A stretch of 64,000 nucleotides of DNA, from NCBI GenBank assembly GCA_050084985.1, contig JBITNC010000001.1:53258001-53322000 (forward strand), in the 5' to 3' direction. The DNA is from Nageia nagi (Eukaryota > Pinophyta). Shown here in pieces: positions 46,634-56,716 of the stretch; position 1 is the first letter of the stretch, and each line of letters opens with the position of its first letter. The notes below the pieces were generated by a model. The model saw nothing but the letters and a program-made list of their open reading frames with translations, did not search any database and was not told the DNA's origin. The translations under genes and the position numbers were made by a program.

Positions 46634-48576
46634 TGTTGAACTATGCGTGACATTGAGAGGGGGGGTGAATCAGTGTTTCAATTTTAAAACTTTAAATATG
46701 AAAACTTTAAATAGTGCAGTAGAAAAATAAAACTAAATAGAGCAAGCACACTAGGATAGCAAACACACAACATAAGATATAATGAGGTTCACCAATGTGG
46801 CTACATCCTCGAAAAAGACTGCTTGGACTTCAATCCAAATCTAGCCATTGTAAAGCACCAACTTTACACATAATTTATCAGCACCAATTGAAAGGAGCAC
46901 CAACCCCTAAGCTTTGCAGCACCCATTGCAAGGTGCACCAACTCCACTTGCTAAGTACCCACTTGACAGATTTAATAAGATGGAATGAAAGATTGATAAC
47001 TAATTATCCAAGACCCAGAATGGTCTAGCTCAAAACTTTTCTCACAAAATATAATTTGAATCATATTATATTTTTTTTATGCTCATGCTAATAGCTCTCA
47101 ATTCATCTGTAATCTGAAACCCCTTTTAATTCATACACATTTGCTTTGGATTCCTGTCTACTGAAAAATGCTCAAAATCAGATCAAGAAATTATTGCTCA
47201 TATCACTGAAAGGGCTGCCATTATTTTTTACCAAGAAAACTCCTCATATTCTGAATCAAAACTGATATAATTTTTTACAAACATCTAAAACTTTCAACAC
47301 TTATAGAATTATCAAGAAAACATTCATTTTTGAGATATTCGTTACTCATACATGCTTCACACACCTCTCAATAACAAGCTACACTGCCAAAACACAAACC
47401 CAGAAAAATTTGAATTTATTTGAACTGGTTGAAGATAATACCTCAAATGCACTCAGAACACATGTTCCATATCTGTATGGCACAAAATGGATATGACAAA
47501 TTTTACATAGATGCCAAAAAATCTTTCAAAGCTCGAATCTATCTTTTTTATCTTCTCTTCTCTTGGTTTTTTTTTTTTTAAAAGTGTCACATGATAAAAG
47601 AACTCTTGAGACTTAAATAGAAGTGCAATAACTGAGATATAAAATAAAAGGAAAGAGCATTTTTTTCAAACCATACACACTATTCCTTTTTGCTTGTCAC
47701 TTAAAACCATTGTCGACCAAAACTGAAAAATTAAAAAAAAAAACTCTAACATCTTTTTCGATGAGCTATAACTTCTTACTGAGTGCACAGTTTAATATAA
47801 AATTTAGACCACATGTTCTTCATATAACCAACTACATTTTATCCAAATTTGAAGTTTTAACTCTTCATAATTTGCACACAGCACTTTTCGTAAAGTGGCC
47901 TCCGACACAGATTTCACTGGTATTTTGTTATGCTTGGATTTGTGCAAGTTATAGGTTCTCATAGTTTGAGGCCTCAAATCAAGATGGTTCAAAAGACAAA
48001 GTTGTTCATATCATTAAGTTATACATGTACAAACTTTGAAATTCTAAATTTGAAGACTTTTAGAGCCCAAAACAACCAACCTACTATTTCCAAAATTTAT
48101 GCTCAAACAGTCAAAAAGTTACGAAGTGGCATTTTGCAGCTTGTACCATTTCTTTCTCAATTATCATATTGCTATGAAATTTGGACCACACCTTTTTGGT
48201 ATATATTACTATATATGATTCAAATTGTACGAAGCTAATTTTACACAAATTTTTAACTGCACCATAATCCATAAGAGTGCCCAAAACTAAACCAACATGA
48301 AATTTGATCATTCCAATGCTTCACACAAGTTTGTTATCAACCCAACAACTGATCCAAACCATCTCTCGCTATCCATCACCTTCCATTTGTAATTTGGCCC
48401 TCTTGACAACTTTTGGTACCTCATGACAGCTTTTGGTTCCTTTATCATTTTTGCATCCGACAACTTTGTAGATCTTGTCGATGTTATTTCTTTGACACGT
48501 GCAACCATATGAACCTTATGCATACTGATCTCATCATGTTGATAACAATGACAACACTACTGCACCATACTCAACA
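46634..48576 (-). repeat. LTR3 of array B (original 5' LTR)
   Basis: 1,943 bp; begins TGTTGAACTATGCGTGAC and ends CCATACTCAACA. Left of about 47,288 it matches LTR2; right of about 47,339 it differs from LTR1 and LTR2 at many positions. It also lacks a block of about 40 bp near 48,220 that they keep. Confidence 0.93.
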
Positions 48577-48581
48577 AGAAG
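48577..48581. repeat. Target-site duplication AGAAG, right copy (array B)
   Basis: Identical to 32,071-32,075. Confidence 0.85.
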
Positions 48582-48875
48582 TTGACTTATGACTTTCTAT
48601 AGTTAAGATGTCATGGTCAAGTAAATATTATCTTGTGGCATATTAAATAAGGTATTTGTTTGAAGGCTTTTGTATAGTTTCTAATCTCATGATCAAAATG
48701 TATTATTGATTGATATATATATATTTAAAACTTACCTCATGAATAGTGCATTAGTTTCTAGAGACAACGTAATGACTATGATTTTGGAAGTTGGTAAAAC
48801 TAATTTATTTGACCTTTCTAAATCTAAAAATATGCTTAACCATATTTTAAATAAATAATTTCTTATGATAGCCTA
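48582..48875. other. Unrecognised insertion or filler, right part
   Basis: Continuation of 31,466-32,070 across array B. AT-rich, no coding signal. Family A similarity resumes near 48,876 (TTTGAGAAAAATAAGGCAAC, compare 63,270 in A4). Confidence 0.45.
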
Positions 48876-49690
48876 TATATTTGAGAAAAATAAGGCAACA
48901 ACTACAATTAAAACTTTTTAGTTTATGTAATCATATTTGATGGGTCTATTTCTGACTAAGTCACTTAAAAGAGCATCTTATGTCTTAACCTTCATCAATG
49001 ACTTTAGTAAGATGATAGTTGGTTATCTTCTAGAGCACAAGGATAAAATTTTTGATAGATTCAAATATTTCAAAGCTTTAATTTAAAATCAATTTGGATT
49101 CAAAATCAAAATGCTGAGATCTGATAATGGGGTGAGTATAATAGCAATGAATTCAATAATTTTTGTACCAAGTATGGAATCAAAAGGCAATTTATGATCC
49201 CTTACACTCCTCATTAGAATGGTGTAGTTTAAAAAAAAAATAGAATCATTCAAGAAATTGCAAGATATATGTTGGGAGATCTTCCTAGCTTCTTATGCAA
49301 TGAAATTATAAATTTTGTGATCTACATCTTATATAGATATCCTATGAAATAAATTGAAGGAAAACTTCTATTTGAGGCATGGATAGAAAAGAAGCCTAAA
49401 CTCTCTCACTTCAAGGTCTTTGCCTGTGATGCTTATGTCTTTGTTGTTACTAAGAAAAGGAAGAAGTTATATAAGAGATTCAAAAAGTGTATTTTGTGGG
49501 CTATGACAATCAACATAGAGGTTACATATTATACCAACCTTCCTTTAGAGCATTCCTTATGTCTAGGAATGTAAAGTTCAATGAACTTCGTGAAGAGTCT
49601 ACTTCTTGTGAAAACCTAGATGAAGGTGATGATTCTTTTGTTGCATCTACTTGGATGTATGTCAATGTGGATAAGTCATATAAGGAATAA
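48876..49690 (+). pseudogene. A2 integrase (decayed)
   Basis: Plus strand. Near 48,995-49,030 is a FINDFSKMIV-like segment; near 49,110 an LRSDNG motif (catalytic Asp kept); near 49,195 a PYTP-NGV-like segment with stops. The C-terminal part is open from 49,487 (YFVGYDNQHRGYILYQPSFR, then SRNVKFNEL), matching the FLGY and SRDV-F elements of copia integrases. The N-terminal zinc part is missing. Confidence 0.78.
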
Positions 49691-49719
49691 AACTCTCTAA
49701 CATAAAGGATAACAAGAAG

Positions 49720-50814
49720 TATGACCATTAATAAACCCTTATTTGCCAAAATTGATAGCAAGAATGAGCCCTCATCTTTTAAGGAAGCTGCAAAGCACGA
49801 GTGTTGTTTGAATGCAATGAATGTGAAGTATAAGGCTCTAATGAAGAATCAAACTTGGTATTTGGTTCTTTATCCCATTGAATAAAATATGATTGGTAAT
49901 AAATGGATTTATAAGTTCAAATATAATTCAATTGGTGAGATTGAAAAATACAAATCATGGTTAGTAGGTAAAGGTTTTGCTCAAAAATATGGAGTTTATT
50001 ATGAAGAAATCTTTTCTCCAATGGCAAAGATGCCTATTGTCAGGGTAATCCTTTCTCTTCCAATAGCTAAAAAATGAAAAAAAATTCAACTTGATGTCAA
50101 AAGTGTTTTTTTCAATGGTGACATATATGTATAAATCTACATGAGCTAACTAGAAGGATCTTTTATGGAAGGTAAATAATATTTTATTTGCAAGTTAAAG
50201 ATGTCTTTGTATGGACTTAAGAAAGCACCTCAAGCTTGGTACAAAAATATTTTAGGATACTTTGAGGATATTAGATTTTCTAAATGCTTCTTTGACTCTA
50301 ATTTTTATGTACTCAACCAAGGACAATACTTGATGTTGATTCTTCTCTATGTTGATGATCTATTGATGTCCTCATACAAGAGTGTATATCTAAATTTAAG
50401 ATAACTTTTGAAATGACATACCTTGTTCTATTGCACTACTACCTTGGTATGCAAATGTACCAATATAAGGATTGTACGTATCTTAGTCAATCCAATTATA
50501 TCTTAGATATTTTACAAAATTTTGGTATGGTTGAATGCAAATCTGCTACAATCCTAGTTTCTCTTGAAAACACTTTGTCTCTTAGTTCTAACTCTCAATT
50601 AGCAGCTGCTATAGCTTACATGAAACTAATTGGCAATCTTCTTTATTTGACTATCTTCAGGCTAGATATTACCTTTGTTATGAATTCAATGGCTCTCTTT
50701 ATACAAAATCCATATGTTGAGCATCTCAATACAGTTAAAAAAAAATTGAGGTATGTTGCAAGAACTAAGGATCTTGCTCTCAAGTATAAAAAGTTTGCCT
50801 CAAAAAAGGAGTAA
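49720..50814 (+). pseudogene. A2 reverse transcriptase and truncated RNase H
   Basis: The open piece 49,889-50,074 has GNKWIYKFKYNSIGEIEKYK and KGFAQKYGV; then an LDVKSVFFNGD segment near 50,090; 50,201-50,401 has SLYGLKKAPQAW and an intact LYVDD box; 50,413-50,811 has HYYLGMQMYQYKDCTYLSQ and LIGNLLYLT. Several frameshifts and stops intervene. The sequence leaves RNase H soon after 50,760; the Asp-rich RNase H core seen in A1 and A3 is absent. Confidence 0.8.
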
Positions 50815-51521
50815 AGGTTGAATTCTTGTTGAATTCATTATAACTTATTCTTTTTTAATAAAGTTGTTGGGCACTTTATTTTTTATTTTTTATTTGTATA
50901 CCTTGCTTATAAATTATTTTTTTAATGATTATAAGTAATGACTTGGCATCTTAGTGATGATTTATAGTGCATCATAAATCCAAGCACACTATATCAAAGA
51001 GAAAATTCTTAATGGAATAATTGAAGCTTTGTTCATCTAACTTTGAATCCCCTAATTTATTCATTATAGTGCTTTAGAAACTTTGTTATGCACACTTTGA
51101 AAGTTTTTTATGGTTAGTGAAGTTATCCTAAAGGGGGAGTGAAATTTGAATTCCTATGTTAGATTCATGTTTGTGATGACAACTTCATCTTTAAGAGAAT
51201 ATTTATTGTATAATGTTGATCTTAAATATATACCTTTGTGATTAGTTTGCTCTATGTGAAGAACTCATGGTACATTTGAGTTTTTATTATCACTATGTGA
51301 GGATTTAGTATGTGTTTGTTGGCACTAGTTGGTTATCCATATGTGAGTGATTCATATGTGCATATGTTATTTTTATTATTGATCAACATATGTCTTTCTA
51401 ATATATAGCATATGACTATGAGTATTGGCTTGGCATCTTCATGATGAATCATAGTGCATCATTGATCAGTTTATGGATGGCATTACGTAGTTCATTTATA
51501 TTGAAGCAACTAACACTAATA
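50815..51521 (+). other. 3' region of A2, truncated
   Basis: Non-coding. It has a polypurine-like tract, CTAAAGGGGGAGTGAA, near 51,128-51,143, then the family A 3' untranslated sequence (compare 15,250 down to 14,850 reversed). It stops near 51,521 at the A3 LTR, about 350 bp short of where the A2 LTR should start. Confidence 0.6.
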
Positions 51522-51995
51522 AGATAATTTTTAATCTACCAAAATCATATGAAAAACTCACAATTAAATCTAAAAAACTCACAACACAATCTCACAACAC
51601 AAGATGTAAGTGGTTCCTCCAACTAGGAGTACATCCACTAACTAGATCTTTACTTTAATCACAAATACAACTCTCTTACAATCCTCTTAATCTCAACTCC
51701 TACACTTCTATCCTATAGCATAAATTTACTCCATAATTGGTGTATGATCATAAAGAGGGAGCTTTCTATTTATAGGCAAAATTCTTCTTTAGATCACCCT
51801 TTTATCCAATGTACAAAAGCATGACATGCACATCCTTTTACCCAAGGGCCATGCTCATGACATGGAGTGTAGGATAAGTTATATTATCATATTCACTTAA
51901 ATACTTAAGGTATCAAATGATACCTTTAAGTATTAGTGAACATACATATAATATTTGATACAAACCTTTGAAATAAAGTATTATACATTCCAACA
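51522..51995 (-). repeat. 3' LTR of A3
   Basis: Ends CATTCCAACA like A1 and keeps the GTAAGTGGTTCCTCCAACTA segment, a TATAAATAG box (minus, 51,766-51,774) and the palindrome (51,902-51,933). The left edge is set by similarity to the A2 LTR end (TTAATCTACC) and may be off by a few bases. Confidence 0.75.
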
Positions 51996-52475
51996 CTCTC
52001 TTTTAATGAAATATTGGGATAAAGTGAGTAAAGAGAAGAAGAAGAGAAAGTAAGAGAGTTCTCCTCCAAATAGATACAATAGAGATGAGAACTTTTTACA
52101 TATTTGTGAAGTAAGAAATATCTAATTTGAGACTCACTACTTTGCCAAATATAATCATTAACCATAATCGATTTCAATGTACATGAAGTAGTCATCCAAA
52201 TGAAAGTCATGAAGAGTCTCTAAGAGTCTATATACCTGAGGTAAGTAACTTGCAATTTCAAAGGAACTTGCAAGTTATAAGCAGCTCAAATAATAAGATT
52301 AGTTATATGCAACATATTTATCTCAACAAGGAGAGGTGAATCATATAAATGCCATCATGAATTGATCAATGGTGCATTATAAGTCATCATGAAGATGCCA
52401 TGTTAAAAACTTATAAGCACTTGCTATATATAAAATATGTGTTGATTATCATTACAAAATAAAGCATGCACATAT

Positions 52476-52680
52476 GAGTTCCTTACATATGGATAATAGA
52501 TTAGTGTCAAAATACACATAAGAGTTCCTCACACATGGATAATTAAATAATGCTAGATTAATTAAAATAAAGCATGCACATACGAGTTCCTCACATATGG
52601 ATAACTGAACAATACCAAAAGACACATAAGAGTTCTTTACACATGGATAACTGAATAGTGCTAGATTGGCCAATTTATAC
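52476..52680 (-). repeat. Higher-order repeat in A3 3' untranslated region
   Basis: GAGTTCCT-ACA-ATGGATAA units start at 52,476, 52,522, 52,584 and 52,630: spacings 46, 62, 46. This is a 108-bp unit of two alternating subunits present twice. A1 has only one such pair. Confidence 0.8.
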
Positions 52681-52787
52681 AATAAGTTCCTCATGTAGAG
52701 CAAACTTACCATGAAAGTGTACAATAAAATCAACACTATATAGCACAAAATCCTCCTAGGGATGAAGTTGTCATCATAAATATGAAT

Positions 52788-54240
52788 TCAACATAAGAAT
52801 TTAAACTTCACTCCCTTTGAAGGCAACTTCACCAAATTGATAGCATCTCTAAGCTTACAAAATTGAGCTTCTGAGAGAGGCTTTATGAATAAATTAGCAG
52901 AGTTCAAGGTGAATGGATAATAATCTAGGTGTATGATGCCATCAAGAACGTTCTCTCTGATAAAATAAGTATGGATTTCCACATGTTTTGTTCTCTAATG
53001 AACATAGGATTTTAACCAAAGAAATAGCTAACTAATTATCTAAAAAAATCAAAGATGAGCCACCGTTATCATAGCCAAATTCTTTTAGAATATGCCTTAG
53101 CCAAATGGCTTCCTAAGCTACAATATACATGGCATGGTATTCAACTTCTATGGTGGAAAGAGAAATATTAGGTTACTTTTTGGAAGTCTAAGAGATAGCA
53201 CCTAAACCAATGCTAAACAGTATGCAGAGGTCGATTTTCTATCATCTTTATCTTCTCCATAGTCAGAATATGAGAATACAAAGAGAATAAACAAAGATAA
53301 CTTAGAATACTTGAGAACAAGATCTTTAGTCCCTGCAACATACCTCAAGATTTGCTTAATAGCATTGATGTGCTCAACATATGGTTTTTGTATGAATCAT
53401 GCCATCAGATTCATTGCAAAGGTAATATTTGGCCTGGATATATCAAATACAAAAGACTTCCAATTAATTGCCTATAAGCTGTAGCATCAGCTAACTAAGA
53501 GTTAGAGCTTAGAGAAATAGTGATTCTAGGAGAGATTAGGATTGTAACATATCTATAATTCTCCATTCCAAACTTCTATAAGATGTCTGATATATATTTA
53601 GATTTATTGAGGTAAGTACAATCCTTATATTGATACACTTGCATTCCAAGATAATAGTGCAAGAGACCAAAATCAATCATTTCAAATGTTGCCTTAAGTT
53701 TGGATATGCACTCTTGAATGATTTTATCATTATTATTAGTAATCAAAAGATCATCCAAATAAAAAGACTCAATACCATGTCTTTTCTTTTATTGAACACA
53801 TATAGATCAGAGTCAAAAAAACACTTGGAGAATCCAATATTTGTAAAGTACCCTAAAATCTTTTTGTACCAAGCTTCAAGTGCTTACTTAAGTTCATATA
53901 ATAACTTCTTTAGCTTACACACAAAGGACTCTTTTCCTTCAATAATAAACCCTTCTAGTTGATTCATAAAGATTTTCACATCTAAGTCACCATTGAAAAA
54001 TACACTTTTGACATCAAGTTGAAAAACTTTCCATCCTTGAGCTGCAAAAAGAGCAAGGGTAACTCTCACAATAGGCACTTTTACCATGGAAGTAAAGGTT
54101 TTTTTATAATATACACTATATTTCTGAGCAAAAACCTTTAGCTACTAACCTTACCTTGTATTTTTCAATATCTCCAACTAAATTGAATTTGACCTTGTAG
54201 ATCCACTTATTACCAATCAATTCTTTTATTGGATAAGGAA
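52788..54240 (-). pseudogene. A3 reverse transcriptase and RNase H (decayed)
   Basis: Minus strand. The reverse transcriptase piece 54,087-53,884 has VFQLDVKSVFFNGDLDVKIF; 53,758-53,576 has MDDLLITNNND (second and third residues of the YVDD box) and HYYLGMQVYQYKDCTYL. RNase H ends at 52,982-52,788 with FIRENVLDGIIHLDYYP and FIKPLSEAQF, the copia terminal motif. Intervening frameshifts are many. Confidence 0.8.
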
Positions 54241-54499
54241 CTAAGTTTTATTTTTTATAAGCATCTCAAACTCCATTTTTATGGCTTCCATCCAACACTC
54301 ATGCTTAGAAGCTTTTTAAAAGTTGAGGGCTCATGCTTATTATCAATTTTGGTAATTAAGGAATTTATTCAAGGTCATGCTCCTTGTTACCCTTTATTTG
54401 AGAATTTTATTCTTGAGGTGACTTGATTACATCAATATCCAACTAACTAGGAGAAACTAAAAAATCTATGAATCATCAACATCCTCATTAGAAGTAGAT

Positions 54500-55760
54500 T
54501 CTTTAAAATTCATTGAATTTACATCATTTGAAATGAACACTGCTTTATAGGTTGGAGATTAGAGCCTATAGCCTTATGTTGATTGTCATAACCCAAAAAA
54601 TGCATTTTTTAGTCTTTTTCTAACTTTTTCTTTTTTCAAAAATAATGTAAGAGAATCTTCATAATCAAAACCCTAAAGTGTGAAAATGTTAGTTTTTCTT
54701 CATAATTATGACTCAAAAAGAGTTTTACTTTGAATGGCTTTTATGGGACACCTATTCAAGGTGTAACTAGCAGTGCTCATAGCTTCACCCCTTAAGAATT
54801 TAGGAAGATTACCCAACATGCATCTAACCATTTTCATAATTTTTTATTTTTTTTGGCAACACTATTCTACTAAGGAGTGTATGGAATCATAAACTACCTT
54901 TGATTCTATACTTAGCATAATAATCATTGAACTCATTGTTATTATATTCTCCCCCATTATTTGATCTCAACATCTTGATTTTAAAGTTAGTTTAATTTTG
55001 AACAAAGGCCTTAAAAACTTAAAACTCTCAAAAGTTTTGATCCTTGTGCTCAAGTAGATACTCAAAGGTCATCCTACTAAATTCATCAATGAAGTTCAAG
55101 ATGTAAGATGCTCCTTAACTGATTTAGTCTAAAATGGATCCATCGAATTTGAATGCACAAGTTGAAGAGGTTGAGATGCTCTTATTATCTTATCTTTTTC
55201 AAACTTTTATCTATGCATCTTACCAAGAATGCACTTCTTGCATAGACCAACTGAAGGATAAATTAAAAGCAAACCTTCCATAAGTTCTTGGTCATTCATG
55301 ACTTAAATACTCTTATGGTTAAGGTGCCCTAAATGATGTTATTAAAGATTGATTTTAGAACACACACTAGAAGTCAAGACACATGTTTGATGGAACTTGG
55401 TCCATAATATAGAGGTTATCTTTTACAAATCTTTTAACCAAAGTGGCAAGTCTTTTCTTAATGCACCAAGATTGATAATTGAACTCAAAAGAGTAACCTT
55501 TTCTAGTAACTTGGATTATGAAGAGAAGGTTTATTCTTAACTTAGGAATATAGAGAACATTTTTAAGAACCTTTCTATGAATTAGCACATTTCTAATTCT
55601 TTGAACTTCAAGGGTAGAGTTATCACCTATTACAACTACATCTTTTTATATTTATGAAATTTTTCAAACTTTTTCTTTTTCAAAGCATAATGAGTAGTGC
55701 AATCAGAGTCAACAATCCATTCAGATGAAAAAGAGTGAGACATAGAGTAGAGCACCATAG
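54500..55760 (-). pseudogene. A3 integrase and protease (decayed)
   Basis: Collinear with 16,900-18,010 of A1. The clearest piece, 55,588-55,367, contains VLKNVLYIPKLRINLLFIIQV, the copia protease end. Integrase at about 55,300-54,550 is recognised mainly by base-level similarity to A1 and carries many frameshifts. Confidence 0.7.
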
Positions 55761-55799
55761 AAAAGCTAGCATAAATATTCTGCTTTCTTTTGTATTCTT

Positions 55800-56716
55800 T
55801 ACATTTTCATTACCTTTATTCTTTTTCTCTCTTTTCTTTTTTAGCAATCAACTTCTTTGTGACCTTGGATGCCATAATAGTTACAATAACCATCAAATTT
55901 TTTCTCAAGATATGAATTGTTTGCTTTGCCTTTTCCATCTCTTTGCTTGAAGTGGTTGTTGTTGTTATTGTTTTATTTTTTGTTATTTTTCCTACTACTA
56001 TTGTATCCGTTGCCTCTTTTATCAAACCTTTTGAAGAAGAAGGATAAAATTTCTTTTGATGTTGAACTTCTTCTTGAAAAGAGTTTTAGTTACTCCAAGA
56101 GCAACGTTGTTATCTTTAGGAGAAGAAATCAACACTTTATTGTTAAGGGTTTTCTCATGCTTCAAAAGGTACCTTGAAAGTTCTCAAGGGAGAATACTTC
56201 TTCTTACATCATTAAGCCTTATTTTCATAATGTTACAAATTTTCCAAACTTTAAAGAAAGGCTTTAAAGAATGATGAAGACCATGAACTCATCATTGATC
56301 CAATTGCACCCATAAGCAACAAGTTGGATTCTTAAATCAATAATTTTTATTCAAATAGATTACCATATTTTGATCTTCCTTTTGATGAATTGAAGTAAAT
56401 TTTTAGAGTATGGTAAACCTTCTTGAAAAGTTTGAACCAAGGTAGATTTGTTTAAGCTTATCCCATGCTTCTTTTGTTGAGGTTGAAGAGGAAATCATTA
56501 GGAGCACATCATCTAAACTGCATAGTAAATCATGGAGGTTGCCAACTTATTCTTTATGTTGTAAGCCTCTAGTTCCTTCTCATCTATAGGAGGTACAAGG
56601 TTCTCATTCATTATTTGCCAAAGCTTCCTTGCTTACAATTTAGCTCTCATTTGAGGTGCCCTAAATCCCATGTTGAACCATCAAGAATGTGTTTGGGTAA
56701 AAAATGATTCTTCCAT
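55800..56716 (-). pseudogene. A3 gag (decayed)
   Basis: The start ATG is at 56,716 by similarity to A4 (ME-FLPKHILDG pattern). Further on, a Lys/Asn-rich linker and a basic tail at 56,025-55,816 resemble A1 and A4. Frameshifted throughout. Confidence 0.65.

Larger units (their letters stand above)
32076..48576 (-). mobile_element. Element B: Ty1/copia tandem array LTR-int-LTR-int-LTR
   Basis: Three LTRs (32,076-33,954; 39,305-41,284; 46,634-48,576) alternate with two near-identical internal regions (33,955-39,304; 41,285-46,633), all on the minus strand. One 5-bp duplication brackets the whole 16,501 bp. Gag, protease, integrase, reverse transcriptase and RNase H follow copia order. The long Glu/Lys coiled coil in gag and several polypurine tracts before the LTR recall Sireviruses and related copia lineages; the lineage is not certain. 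Confidence 0.93.
29176..51521 (+). mobile_element. Element A2: Ty1/copia (family A), 3' truncated, interrupted by array B
   Basis: A plus-strand 5' LTR, primer site and leader (29,176-31,465), then about 0.9 kb of unrelated sequence carrying the B array, then integrase, reverse transcriptase and a 3' untranslated region (48,876-51,521). Gag, protease and the pre-integrase part are absent. The 3' LTR is also absent: A2 stops where the oppositely oriented LTR of A3 starts. Confidence 0.7.

Noticed and set aside
52476-52680. CRISPR-like regularly spaced repeat
   Set aside because: This is plant DNA; the spacers are themselves repeats (46/62 bp alternation) and the unit lies in a retrotransposon 3' region.
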